Assembly (NCBI RefSeq): GCF_003945595.2
Contig: NW_024104129.1
Span: 248,001-312,000, forward strand
Direction of reading: 5' to 3'
DNA: 64,000 nt
Source: Pipra filicauda
Lineage: Eukaryota > Chordata > Aves > Passeriformes > Pipridae
The translations under genes and the position numbers were made by a program. The notes beneath the pieces are model-generated. The model was not told the origin of the DNA, searched no databases, and was given only the letters and a program-made list of their open reading frames with translations. Numbering within the stretch: position 1 is the stretch's first letter; every line of letters starts with the position of its first letter. Positions 13,201 to 27,300 of this stretch are shown one piece after another.

Positions 13201-16200
13201 TTCTTTCTCTGCAATACAAGTCTGCTTTCTGTCTCATTGTCTTTCAGTATATGAAAGATAGGATTTAACAGAAGATGTCAGTCTCTCTCCTTACCACCCT
13301 ATTTAATGTCTAGATATTAAATCTTAATAATGTTGTTCTTACCTACATGAAGAACACTTCCCTGAAACATTTTCCCTGTTCTTACCATAGTTCTAATTTT
13401 TTGATGATGTCAAAACTCCATTGACTACCTCATGACTGGCAGTTCCCTTTTGTCACTGGCTCTTCTGCCATGGGAAGACCATTGCCCATCCTTTTAAATT
13501 GGGAGAAATACTTTAAATTATATTTTGAAATATGTTCTTTAAGTTGTAAGCTATACTCTTTCTGTGTATAGATGAGTTTCACATAAATCTTGTTTAGAGT
13601 TCATATTTTATGTCAGGAGGGCAAAATTAAAACTTTTTTGACATGTATTTTTATGATTTTTTATTTTTTTAAAGAAGTTTGCCAGTAATAGCCTTCTGGT
13701 TTTGTTGGTGTTGGGCTTATTTTTAGTATAAATGTACTTACCCTCCATGATTAAGATTAACATCTATTCTTCTGATTTAAGGCTGCCAGACAATAATAAT
13801 GATTGCATACCTTATATTCTGGTATTTTTTGCAACACCACTTCTCAGTTAAACTGATGAACCAGTCATTTGAAGTCTGTGGAATGATATATCGTAAATAC
13901 AACAATTCATCTTTTCTCATTTCCCCCTCTGCGTCATTACAATAAAAAAATGATGCTTTTGAGACTGTGGGAACAGGCAGACAGAGTGGAATTCTCATAG
14001 CATTTATACACTTTTTTTCTCCCATCATTCCAAAAACCAAACACGTATGAGGAATCAGTTCATTGACTAATACTGTGTATTATAATTTCAGTCTCTTTTA
14101 TGTTTAAAAAAGAGTCTGATACACAATATTTTTATTCTAGTCTTAGAAATTAATTGATTTTTTTTCACATTAGTCTTCTGGGATTTAATTTAGGTGCAAA
14201 ATAGTAATTGATCCTCATTCTTTATGTAAAAATAGATAAATTAAATTTCCTCATTTAGTGTATTAAAGTATTAAATTATATTCTACTAATATTTTAAAGA
14301 AGAGCTTCCTGGTTCCTTACAGACTTTGTTGGATAATGAGTGGGCTAGTTTTTCAGGAGCCAAATGTGGGCTGCAGTGCATCGCTCCATGCATGATACAT
14401 CTTAACTAACCCAAGGCATCTCTTCCTTGTTTGAAATAAAGCTTTCAAGTGCAATCAAAATGTGAATAGAGGAAAAGATTTCCATATATGATTCTCATCA
14501 ATTAAATATCAGTTTTTCCTTCCAGTTTATTAGAGAAGAGGTAGTCAAGATAATCAACTTGTGCAAGTCAAGATGATTTTTGTGCAATGCACACCTAAGC
14601 TTTCAGGTTCTTGATGACACAATATGATGGACAGTGAATACATAAATGGGTTTACTAAGAGGTGAAATGCAGACATAATCTTCAGATAAGATTAGAAATG
14701 GAAGAGGGTGGCCTACTGGATGAGATAGCACTCTACCTTGACCTGTTCTTAAACTTTTTCTCTGTTTGGTGTCAGTGGTAACAGTCAGATAGGAGACTGT
14801 GATAAATGAATATCTGGGCAGACAACAAGGACTGTTCTTCTCTCCATTACTTTTTACTTTGCAATGCAACCAATGTAATAGTCAAAAAAATGAGTAGTCA
14901 CTGATGTCATGAGACACAATGTCAGCTGGAAATTCCACTGTCTCTTGTAGTGTTTCCTCTGTGATCAAGGTAACGCTTCAGCCTACTCCCAACTGCATCC
15001 TCTGGATAGCAGGAGAAGTTTTTACTTGTGTGATATGGTAAAAACAACAGGTTTGGTTTCTTGTCCTGCTCCAACTGTGGTGATCAAGCACAAGATGTAA
15101 TGCCCCAGTCTGCTCGATGGGTTTAGAGGAAGGTAGTTGGATTTACTCTGGGCTGTGTGTGGGAGGAACAACAAAATTCTCAGGAGGTTCAACAAAAACT
15201 TTTACTTGCAAACTTTGGAACATTCCAATGGAATAAGGTACTTGGCAAATCTTGACTTGCGCCAGAGGCAAGTAAATGCCCTAGCGCCCTAGTCATTTAC
15301 CTGCAATTCTAACATAGTCCAGTGCCACTTTTTTCCCTAGTCATGAAAATGCTGTTTAAGAGATTCAGAAGTTGATATTATTCTGTGTATAATTGTTATT
15401 TGAATTGATCCCGCAACCTTTCCAATTTAATAATTATTAAAGTGATAAGTGCAGTATTTTATGAACGCTGTCTTAGTGAAGGCCAGATTGCAAATTTCTC
15501 TTGCGTGCTCTAATGATGATTTTTAATTCTAGTCAGTAAAGTTATATGCTCACCTCTAGAAACAGCTCAGGATTGAATGGCCATGCAAATCTGCTTTCTG
15601 CATTAGTTAACCAGTGATGACTTATTAGATGACAGTGCAGAACAGTTTAATGGCAAAGAAATGTGAAAATAACATAAATTAATATTCATGCAAGCATTGT
15701 TTTATATTTGCGTATGTGAATATTCATTGTATAACCATTTTCTCTTAGTTTCTCCCCTCAAACTATGTAAGAAAAACTGATATATAACAACGAGATAGGA
15801 GATAAATGATTAAAATATTCTACTATATACTTCATTCTAACTCTTTTGCCAGAATATCTTAAATGTGCTAAAGGTTTACTTGGGTTCAAATGGAAGTAGT
15901 AGAAGAAGGTTACTAATTATGTGGGAAAAAGGTTCTGGCTCAAGAACAGCAAAGACCTGAAGACTATAAGAACAGCTGAGAGTGAATGTGTCACATGGAG
16001 CTACTGTTTCCTTCTCCCAAGGATCTCCTAGTGCCCACAGTTAAAAGCTGGATACTGGATCTTTAGATTAAACAGTATACTAATTGTAATAGTCTTGTGG
16101 TTTAGAGAACATTCCTCCTTCAATATAAGATTCTTTTTGTTGTTGTTTAAATATACTTTGAAATTCCCATTTAGAATGGTGTCAAGAGAAAGGATGTTCA

Positions 16201-17411
16201 GCCAGATAAACTTTTAGGTGGTTGGATTTATTTCCCCATCTTCATAATAACTGTGATCTTTCAAATATGGGACAGAAAATGCAGCATGCAATTTACTTGA
16301 AATTGAAATTTACCTTACTTTCTGGAAAAGTTACATTTCATACAAAAAACCCCAAACAAATAAGAAAAAAGCAAACAAAAAACCCCCAGACAAGCAACTC
16401 TTCATAAAAAAGATTTATGAAGACACTAGGAACAAATTTGAAAAACAAACAAGCAGAGAAAATTATGATCTGACTTTTGGTGGAGAAAAAAAAAAAGGAA
16501 AAATTATCAGATAGCTTTTTCGGAAAATACTCATCAATCAAGAATCGAAATTACATGGCAGAGACGAAATTAAAGATGCAGCAATCTGAACTCTATTGTT
16601 GAAAACCTCCAAATATCTTGAAAGTTCTTATTCATCAGTGTACCTTCTCTTACTCAGGTTTCTATTAATTTTTACTCATACTCTATTTGAAACACAAAAG
16701 CAACTGCAGATTTTTTTACTTCTGCTTAAGAGTATAACTTGTATCACAATTTAATTCTACCATATTGCCATTTCCTTTCAATATAATGTCATTAACATTC
16801 TCAATATGCTTTTGCTCGCAGGATAAACTCTTACTTTGCTCAGGCCTCCTGCCAATGCAATTCAATGGGTCAACTTCAGAAGAATTTTGGCATCAAAATA
16901 AGCACGCTGAGATCTGTCCATGTTAGTATCTATGCAGATGGCATCTGCATGATAAGGATTTTTTTGTGAGCAAACGGATAGTTAGCCCTATTTAAACCTT
17001 GCTCTCATGGCAGCGGTTCAAGACTAGCAAATTTAGCCATGTCCTCAGAGAACAAAATACCAAATGAGAGCTGAATTCTGTGTAGGAAGTCTGCTGAATT
17101 GGCTTGTAATTGCTTCAAGAAGCATCTAGCTCTTGAAATCTCTTGTTCATATTGGTTGTTTTTAGATGCTCCTTTTTAATTAAGTTGTGGGATAGACACT
17201 GATATTATATAGTGTAGATCTGTCTTATGTTCTGCAATAGTTCAGATTAGATGCTTTCAATGCTCCGTGACTGCCTTAAAACCTAGTACAGATCTTCTAT
17301 CCCTGTTAGTATTTCACAACCTGTATAGTACATACAGCAAACCAAGACAGAGTAATTTAGACTTGCAGAAAATAAATTTGCACTTTGACAGTAGCCAAAA
17401 ATAAATGTGTA

Positions 17412-17890
17412 GAAAGACATGGATCTATTAGAGAAGGTTCAGAGGAAGGCTGAAAAAATGATCAGAGGGATGGAACACCTGTCCTATGAGGACAGGCTGG
17501 GAGAGTTTTGGTTGTTTAACCTGGAGAGGAGAAGGCTCTGGGTAGACCTTATTGAGACCTTTCAGTACTTAAAGGGGGCTTATAAGAAAGATGGGGAGAG
17601 ACTTTTTAGTACAGCCTGTTGTCATTAGGACAAGGGATAATGGATTCAAACCATATATACATTTGTGGAAGAAATATACAAAAGAAATTTTTTTATTATG
17701 CGGGTAGTGAAGCACTGGAACAGGATGCCCAGAAGGTGATATATCCCCATCCCTGATAACATCAAAGACCAGGTTGGATGGGGCTCTAGACACCCTGATC
17801 TCCTTGAAGATGGCCCAGCTTACTGCAGGGGGGTTGAACTAGATGACCTTTAAAGGTCACTTCCAACTCAAATAATTTTATGATTCTATG
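17412..17890 (+). mobile_element. CR1 LINE, 5'-truncated, plus strand, with intact 3' end
   Basis: It starts in the CR1 ORF2 C-terminus. In frame from 17419 one reads MDLLEKVQRKAEKMIRGMEH and, further on, LSYEDRLGEFWLFNLERRRL, a typical CR1 sequence, until a TAG at 17626. The degraded end of ORF2 follows. The 3' end has the GTTGAACTAGATGACC block and TGATTCTATGA. The frame stays open for about 69 codons, so this copy is younger than the one at 3385. The element is inactive because most of it is missing. Confidence 0.95.
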
Positions 17891-20800
17891 AATATAAGAA
17901 CACAAGGTTTTTGGATATTTTCTTAAGCTGCAACATTTGTGATTCAAATGTACACATACTGAAGATAACATCTTTGGGTTTAATAAACCTGAATTATCTT
18001 TCTTCTAAAAATGTATTCAATTCCTTTCTGAATCCATGTGATCTTTCAGTAATCAAGCATCATGTGGAAAAGAATTCCAATATTTAATTATCGTCATGTG
18101 AAGAAGTGTCTCTTCTTGCTTATTTTGAAACTACCACTTAGTTTAATTTGTTCGCTATCTCAAGTAGGGACTTCATACTCTGTTCACCTATTAAGTGCTA
18201 CTCATGATTGTGTAGACTTCTATCACACCTCTTTTTTGTGCTAAGGAGTCCTGGTCTATCTAGCTCTTCCTTCAGTGAAGACTATGTCTGGAATTATTGG
18301 TACCGGCTCAGTGAAATGCTAGTGCCCAGATGGTAGCTTCTGGAAGAGAAATTTTCAGGCAGTTCCAGTTCTTCCTGTGAATCATATCTTTTCTTTCCTG
18401 AAAGAAAATGACATTTCTATGTTCTTGACCTAGCCTACTGCTTTTGCCTTGTATACAGCCTCTCACACTCTTAAATTCTAAGCTTTGAGGACCATGTAAA
18501 CTGATTTTTTCTTGGCTAGCATTCTACAGTCAACAGTTTTATAAAGATTATGACTACTATTATAAAGATTAGTTCTGGCATTCTCAGAACTAATAAAAGT
18601 CTTAGGTTTGTGTATCAAATAGTGTTTTAAAAGACCCTTAAACAGTTTCAACATTTGTTTCTATTTAAAGAAAGAAGCCATTGGAAGGAGCAAGACCAAA
18701 GCAACAGTGTAGTGCTTGGAGTACACAATTCTGAATCCTTTCAGACATATTTTCAATGGGAAGAAATAAAACCAATCTCTTCCTCTATTTTTTAACACAG
18801 ATTACTTCAAAACAAATACCATTGATTATTCTGTCATGATTCGACTTACAAAGTTGCCTCTACAGTAGATTGCCTGGAAATTGGACCTCTGCTTCATCCT
18901 GGAAGAGTACTCACCTCTCACTGCCTCAGACTTCTTTTAAAATTGTGTGGGTCTGTTAAACAGGAGGGAAAAAAAGAAGACTAAGTACCTGCTGAGGAGT
19001 CCATCTGTCAGGTGGTGATGCTAAATTAACTTTCTATATCAAAGTAGAGCTCTTCTTCCCTGGTGAAGAGTAGTTGCTCTGGATTTTCAGAAAAAATATC
19101 AGATTTTCCTCACTGTGTAATATTGGGACTATAAGGTTTTTTTATATTGTTACCTTCTGTTTGGTTTAGATTTTTCTCCTGGTTTATTATTTTTAAGGTG
19201 CCTGTGTGGTTTTCAAAGCCTGTGGGCAGACATATCGTGCTTCAGAAGTCAGGCACCCAGTTCTGCTAAACTAGGCATCAGTGCTCTAGATACATCAAAT
19301 GCAGGACAGTAAAGCTCTGACATTCAGCTTGAGTGAATTGGCAAAGAGCAACTGAGACTCTCTTTCCAGCAGCACTTAGATATCTTCCTAGAAGAGAGGT
19401 TACTTCTCTCTCGGACCAATATTCAGTCCAGCAGAGACCTGGCCTCACTTGCAGCCCTGAAGTACCCAGTACCTCCCTGGAAATGGGTTTCTGGCAGTTC
19501 TTACTCTTGCTGTTGTAGTTATGTGTTCTTTAATTCCAATTTAAAACAGATGAAAGGCCCTGGGAGTTGATATTGACAAATAACTACCTCAAGTATTGAA
19601 CATTTCAAGATCTTAAGGATGTGAAGCTTACTTTTCTTGAATTTGTTTCCTAAACTTAGATTTCTGGAATTAATTTGCAATACCACTGGTTGCCCAGCTG
19701 TTCTGATATTCAACTGAAAGATGAATAGTAGGCAATCTTTGCCTGTACTTTACGTATCCACATTAGTTTCAGTGTCTCACTTGTAATAGGGTATCTATTT
19801 CAAAGCATTTCTTCTCCCCACTCTTATGGCAGTTGGTCTTTTTATTATCTGAATTGTTATGCTATAGAGGTATTAAACTTTTTGCTACATCTGAAGAAAA
19901 ACAGAAAAATTACATCTGAGTTATATTTATTCCCATTGACATAGCTGCTTTCTTTTTCTGGAGGGAAAAATTGAACTTCCAGAGATCTTGCTAGGCATAA
20001 AACTGCTGAAGCAGGGTCAGGTATTTCAATGTAGAGATAAAATGTTAATAAATGGGGGCCATTGTCCCACACTCAAAAATTTATGCACTACATCAATATG
20101 GGATCATTCTTTTCTTGGTTAAATTCATCTAGTAATTTCTGACTATATTCATTGCCCAAGGATATATTTCTTTACAGTAAAATATCACTAGCTGAGCATT
20201 TTGACAGAAGAAATGCAGACTACAATCTATAACCTACACAATAATAAGTTAATAGAAAGTTGCCCCTTGGAAGAAATGCTACAGAGTATATAAAAATATA
20301 ATATTCTGTTTCAATTACTTATGCTGAATAGTGTTGGAAGAAATCTTGACTGGAATTCTAATGTTATTTCTGAACTTCTCCATTCTTGCTCCTCTAAGAA
20401 CACAAAAGCAATGATGTATTGACAGTCAAGGAAATGCAAGATTAATAGTGTTACAAAAACCTTGAGATGATCAAAGTAAATTTTGAGAGCACATACTTCT
20501 CTATATTTTGTACAGTTCTAGACACACCGTTGTAATAAATATCTTGACCATGGCATCAGTAATTAAAGGAGAACACAAGTTAGAATGATTATTACCCTTC
20601 CCCCAATTTGACTCTTTTAACAGAAATCTCTCTAAGGCCATTGTAGTTTTGGGTCATCAATAACACTCCCTTCAAGAACTCTCTGTTATAAAAAAATAAA
20701 AGACAGAAAAAAATAGCTTTTCTTGAAAGTGTTTATGTACAAATTGTAATTCTAGAAAATAAAGTTTCATAAAAAATAGAATTAAAATACTTCTTGATCG

Positions 20801-21257
20801 GTGTTGGGATTCATACAAGTAAAATAATTCTGGAATGTTTAGAAAAAAAATCATACTGCAACATTTGATTTATGGAGACTATTTAGCAAGAATGCCTAAA
20901 GACATGCTTGGAAAGAACTACAAATTGCAAAAATGGGCTATAGTTATCTTGGACCGCATTTAGAGGAAGTAACAAGTAAGAAGATGTTTTCCCCACTTTC
21001 TGCGGGTAAAGGAACAGACTTATAAGGGAATACTACATGAATGCTAGATTGCTACAGTTCTAATACCATGTTTTTCACTGGAAGGAAATGTTGGAAAATT
21101 GTAAAATGTCAGAAACCTTTAGAGACATAAAAAATATTTAATGTTTACTGAGAACCTTTAAGAGATCAATGTACTTAACAAAAAGAGGAGTGAGGAGTTA
21201 TTTGATTACAGTTTCTAACTACCTTCACAGGGAAAAAGTACAAGATATAAAAGAACT
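17891..21257. other. AT-rich unique sequence, no gene seen
   Basis: Open frames do not exceed 71 codons and none is recognised. No repeat family was identified. Confidence 0.6.
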
Positions 21258-21378
21258 GCTGTGCCTTTTGCAATAGGATATGTCTATCTCGTATTGGCCT
21301 CATAAGCCACCAGCGTGCTTGTAACGAATGTGGATAGAGCCTTCCTAAATCTTCGTTTGCGAAGCCCAGCCATGACAG
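21258..21378 (+). mobile_element. RTE-like LINE 3' end: C-terminal CCHC zinc finger, stop codon and 3' UTR
   Basis: From 21261 the plus strand encodes CAFCNRICLSRIGLISHQRA and a final C, then NECG and a TAG stop at 21336-21338. The spacing is C-x2-C-x12-H-x3-C with the RIGL..H core, the finger that ends the ORF of many RTE-type LINEs. The roughly 40-nt 3' UTR contains CTTCG-TTTG-CGAAG (21352-21365), a perfect 5-bp hairpin, and ends near CCATGACAGG. The fragment is heavily 5'-truncated. It carries the module that would follow the protein segment found antisense at 1-262. The same tail, diverged, ends the tRNA-headed unit at 46183. Upstream of the first Cys the match is lost, so the 5' boundary is approximate. 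Confidence 0.78.
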
Positions 21379-24300
21379 GCCTAAATACCTGCTTTTACAG
21401 GAACTTGATCTCAAAGTACGGCTAAGTGGAGCACTTAGTGTTTAAAATGGCAGCAAACTTGTGCTCACGATATTTGTAGATAGATCCATCCTGAGCAATT
21501 CCTTTTATCCCTAACTCTTCCACACCGGCTTCCTTGGCAACTACTTACCTAACTGCCTACAGAGACTCTATTTTAAAATGCAAATGATCATGTTGCTGGA
21601 GACACCTTTACTTCTCTGACACCTCTAAATATCTTTCTTTACCGTTTGCCACAGACCCTGAAGCACTGTCCCTTTCCTACCCTCCCTCCCTTCCTCTCCC
21701 CCATCTCCAGCTGGTGTCTTCTTTTGCTATCTTCTATTCTTCTGTCCTCCTGTTTTTCTCCACCTCCACATATGCATTTAGAGAAATATCTACTACATTT
21801 CTTTAGCTGTGTTAAGTTTGTATTTTCTCTTCCTCACAAAGTATTTGAAAATATACTTGTGTTTTCATTAAAGGCCATAAAATATCCCTAATTATGCCAT
21901 AGAGAACAAGGCAGCAAAACCCATTTTTTAAAGTATTGAGTTGTGGTCACTCATGGGAACCCATCCCTTTAGCCAAACGAAAGGGGTGTAGACCGTGTGT
22001 TGGAATCACAGCTCTTTGTTAGTTAGATGGTGTTACTACTGTTAAATAAACTAATAAAGTCTTTCAGGAAGAATGAAGGCTTGGTTTTTTGTGTATTTTA
22101 ATTATGATATCTGCACATGGTGGTTTGTCCCTATGGCAGTAGTTTCCAGACTTGCCAGCAGTTATGCAGAAAAAAGGAAGAGAGACTGGTGTCTGCTTCT
22201 AAATGTCATACCTTCACTGTGTGAAGAACTCATGATGATGCCAAGGATATTATATCCTTGGACCATAGCTGTCTATTATATGGCAGAGAGTAATAAGTTT
22301 TAACAGTACCACAGTACAGAAAACTCAGCACCTAAATCATGTAAGACTTTTCTTTACAGTGGTATTCTGGTGATTGCATATGTCTATTTTTAAAGAAAAT
22401 GTAGGACAATGTACTGGATTCTCTTTCTGTGTTCCTAAAAAACCTTCTGCTAAACAGCTTGTCAGTATCTTCACCATCTAACCTGAGGCATGAGTGGCTT
22501 ATTATATTAATTAAGGCACCATTATGATTAATAGTTCTTTGTGTCAGTCAAAGGGAGATAACACAGCCAAACAGCTCCAGACGTCCAGCAACTCTCCACA
22601 GTAGCCTGGCAAGCACACCTAACTCTCAATTTTCCTTAGATACTCTTAATGTTCCATTGTGAAGGCCACCTAATCATGTCATTCCTCAGACACAAGTAAT
22701 TCTGGTGCATTTCTAACTGTCCTAATTTGTCCCAGCCTCAGATGCCAGTTTGTAGATGTGTACCTTTCACCTCCCATCTGGGACCTTCAGAACTCTCAGC
22801 TGAGTGTGTAGTTTCCATATGTACTTAACCTTTGGGATGAAAGAGACTGTAGCTCTGCTGTCTGGCCACATCATCACTTCAGTCTTTATTATAGGTACAT
22901 TAATACATCACGAGCTCTTTGGAGTCAGTGGGTCATAAGTGTAACAGGACAAAAGCAATCTCCTACCAACCAGTGACCATGGAGGACAGTGTTTCCTACC
23001 CATCGTTTTTAATTTCACTGGTTTAAAAGAGACAGAATATGTCTGTCTGATGTGGATATATTGCAAGCCAGAGGTTGTACCATCTGAACAGGCTTTCAGT
23101 CATCTAATTAGACTGGATTTTCTTCTAAAATAATAAACACAGGCACTTCTCTGCTTGCAAAAGGTTATCACTCAATACCTATTTTGGGATGGCATGTGCT
23201 GAAGACAGAACACTCTGTTTAGCAATGGCAGAATGGACTGACATGTCCATGACATGTCAGGAGGAGAATAAAGTTTTGGAAAACACCAAAAAAATCCTTA
23301 AATGGATCTTATATGCCAAAGTAAAAACAAAACCAAAAGCAAACAAGCAAAAAAACCCCAATCAACTGGACAAAAAGAAAAATAAACCTTCTGCTATTTT
23401 TTTTTACCTATTTTATTTTGAGCTATTTTTGGACAAAAGAAACCGTGAAGATCTCATGCAGAAATTGTTCTGTATGCTAAGTCACACTAAACCAGCATAT
23501 CTACTCATCTCAAAGTTTGTTTTTCTGGTGATTTTATATAATTTCTGTAAAAAGTATTTATTATTGGCAAAAAAGTGATCAGACGGGCATAATATAGTTT
23601 TGTCTTTATTTTCTGCAAACTTCGTCTGGTTTTTTTCATGACTGTTGCAAAGCTCTGGTATCACAAAACAATTATTTTAGATGGCAGTTAAACCTGTTTT
23701 GAGGATGCAATACTGTACAGCAAGTTCTCCAGGAACTATGTATTTCTGTGAGGGTTTTCCTATCAGCTACAGCTTCAATATGTTTTTTAAATGGCTTGAT
23801 GAATATATGTGTCCCATGTGTTTGAATGCTTTTGTCATGGATTGTATCTTTTGAGAATGAACTTGGTACATCATCTGTGTGTCCTTGTCATTCTCCTCAC
23901 TGTCTCTGTTCATCTGGGGCTGGAATAGCCGTTATCACCTCATTATGTGGTTGTTCAAAATATCTGCAAGTATTTCTTTGCACTTTTATTAAAACATTCC
24001 CTGTATCAGTTTGTTGCAAGAGGTAAATGGATAATCTTGTAGCCACTGTGTAGGGTTTGAAATTGCTCTGTTCAGCTGTAATCTGGTTTTCCAGGACCCG
24101 TCCTTGTTCTCAGTGAAAATGTTTTTATCAGCTTGTTAGTGCTGTATATCAGCTAGTGTGCAGATAGGATGATGCTATCTCAAGATAAACCTGATATTCT
24201 CTTGTGAATGCTTGTTAATACAGATTTTCTTATCTGCCATTTTCTCTTCCTAATTTTGATGAAACTGTTAACCCATGTGTTTGACTTAGTGATGTTTTTT

Positions 24301-27300
24301 TAACACCTTTTTTTTTTTTTTGTGAATTGTAATTGAGGTTCCTTCACTGTTTTCTAGTTAGGCTGTTTTCAGCAGGAGCACTAAGCATGAGCATGCTATT
24401 CTTAGGTTTTCTGAAATCAGCACTTATTTTCCCCTTTCAGCTTTTTTTACATATTTTATCTGCTCTTTTCCTAGGTGTAGATGAAAAAAGGACCTAATTT
24501 TGATCAAACCCAATACTTTTCTTGGACTTCGGCAGTTCCTAAGTATTATTATTTCATTCTAAGTGGAATATTTTCAGTTTCTTTCTGACAAAATAAGTTA
24601 ATACTTCCAGGAATTTCTTGCCCACTGTGTACAATAAGAGAGATACTTGTAGGTTCTCTTAAATTCTATCTTCCCCCAAGGTATTTAAATGGATTTGTAA
24701 ACCTTCTTTCTATTATTTTCAATCTTCAGACAGTTCTCTGAGATGAAAATAAGAATATTTTCCAGGTACTCTTCATTTATCTCTTGACTTTCATATGCTG
24801 ACAGATTTCCAAGTAAAACACCAAATCCTTGCTTTGTGTGGGCTATGGTTGCTTGTGACAACATGTTGTGCTGTCCTTTTTATATATCAGGAAGCCAGAT
24901 TGTGACCAAGGATATAAAATTTAAAGTAGAGCTCACTCTCTTAGACTTAAAGCACAATAGCTTCATCAGACACACCTAGACCAAGATCCCTTTGGTAATT
25001 AGATATAATTAATTTTAAACAAAATTTGAAGATATGTTACTTTTGTAATTCTGAGTCGTCCCTTAAATCAATCCCTTAAAGTCAAACCTAGGAGACCTAT
25101 GTCTAAAATTGCCTTTAGTGAATATGAAGTCTTTGACTTTTTATAGAGAATATAATTAGAATACTCTTGCTCACTATCAAGATATATTCTAAAGATTTCT
25201 GTGTATGTCTTAAAAACCTTATGTGATAAATCCTAGAGTATGTGAGGCTTCATGACTTTGGTAAGTACATCATGTTGTTAAAGAACATATTTCATCAATG
25301 GGAAGGTATTTTACAAAAATCTATGAACTGGAAAGGTTTAGTTCTTTTAACCCATATTTCTGTAGGTTTAAATTATCTAAAAGAAAAAAAACAAGAGGCA
25401 AATGAAAGCTGATCTCTGAAATCTGGAAAATCAAAAAACCTGTGAATCTGCTTTTAAGAATGGTATTTGGGTTATCATTATATTCATTTTATGTTTCTCT
25501 TCTCTTTTTTACCAGTCACAAAAAAGAGCAATGTCAAGAGAAAATCATTTAACAAAAGTAATACCTCTATAGTTGCTTTGATATTGATCTCTACCTTCTA
25601 ATATTTCTTTCCGACTTTAGCCTTTGGTCTCCAATGCATTTTACAGTATGAAATGTTGACTATATATTTTTCTATACATATCAGAAAAAGTATTAACTAC
25701 TTTAGCCTTTACTTAGTCTTCTGCACAGTGACCTCTGAAAATCTTAATGTTTATTTCCCGTAAATCATTGTTCTTATTGACACAATGTAATTTTTACTGG
25801 AAGGGCTGTTTTGGGGGAGATTTCTTTAAGGCGCAATTTCTTTAAAGATGGTTCTTGATCATTTAAAACAAAGGATCATTTACTCAAGACTTTTTTAGCC
25901 TACTTCAGTCTCTGCTGAGCATGCTTTTATTTCTCACTTGAATTTTGAGTTAGGTGTATATTAAAGAAAGGAGGTTTTGCCCTCTGTCACTTGAGCCTCT
26001 TAAAAAAATCCCATCCATCCCATCTTCTCAGATCTGCTATTGCATGTTTTCTTGATAAAAGTTAATGTTTCAGAGAATTCCAAAATTATTTTGCAAGCTA
26101 CACCTAAAACAGAAGCAGGTCTTCTGAGCATAAGGTGTCACTAGTAGAGGAAAGGGTTGTTTTCCTGAGTGTGCTATATATAGAGTGCTACATAATTTTG
26201 TTGTACAGTGTTCCTATTCTAATTCTAAAATGAAGGTAACATATGAATATTGCATTCTAGGTCACAGCAAAGATCTAGTGGAGATATATAAGTCTCCAGG
26301 AAGAGGACACCTGAGGAAGAGGAAAACAAACATATAGGATAATGGTCCCTAACACACATTCTGAGCTGCAGAGGATTCCCAAGACTCTTGTATTTTCTCT
26401 TGGTGGCCCCCCATGAATGTCAGTTCTAAGAAACTGTCTGGTCAACCTTTTAACTCAGAGAAATTATTTACATTCACAAAATCTTTTGCCAGGAGGACTA
26501 AACTTTTTCCTGGTGGGTAAGGAACTGTCTCCTTTCCTAACAGAATATTTGGAAGGACAAGAACATTGCATATTTTATTTATTTATCTATTTATTTATGT
26601 ATGTAATATTATCTGACACTTAACCCGAAATCTTTCATAGAACAACCTATAATAAGACTATATTTTTGCTTCTGAGTGACATTGGTCAGCTGAGAGCCTC
26701 TCATTTTGTATATGAATCTAATATTGCTTTTCCCTGTGTGTATCAATTTACACCTACCTGCACTATATTTTGTCTGCTATTAGAATATCCAGTTACTCAG
26801 TTCGTAAGACCCTTCACAATCTGCCATCATTCCTTAGTGTGCCGAACTACTTTACATCATCAGCACGGGCACTTCTTCAATGTCCTTACCGGGCTATTTA
26901 TGAAGGTGTAGAATAAAACAGAACTCCACCACTGATCTCCCCACACCACAGGAATGCTCCCCACACTCCTGCTTTCCATTTCTGTTCTCTCAACCATTCA
27001 TTAATTATCTTTTGTCCATGAAAGGATTCCCCAGATGCATGCAATAGCTGCTTTTTTTCCTTAAGAGTCTGCAGTGAAGATCACTGTGAAGACTTTGGAA
27101 ATGCATACAGGCTATATGAACTTAATCGTTTCTGTCTCTGTGATTGTTGACTTCAGGGGCAGAATTTCACAGAATTCTCTGGATTTCATTTACACCGAGG
27201 TATTTACAAAGAGATTCAGTAAATTTATCCTTTCCTATGCTCTTTACTGATCTACTTCATATGAAAATGGTTGGCATTTTATTAATTTTTTTAATTTAAG

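Larger units (their letters stand above)
8023..17411. other. AT-rich unique sequence, no gene seen
   Basis: The largest open frames are 86 codons (8783-9043, plus) and 105 codons (9747-10064, minus); neither resembles a known protein. The first contains an imperfect repeat, NLRERVKNLRERV. Bases 12235-12300 vaguely recall CR1 (CTCCGAGAACTAAGGTTGTTG) but are too diverged to call. A less AT-rich block at about 14930-15310 was not classified. Confidence 0.55.

Noticed and set aside
14930..15310. Block less AT-rich than its flanks that might be an LTR
   Set aside because: No TG/CA ends, TATA box plus poly(A) signal order, or target duplication could be identified.
23189..23578. 129-codon plus-strand open frame
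   Set aside because: The Lys/Asn/Gln-rich middle comes from an A/C-rich low-complexity tract. No family recognised.
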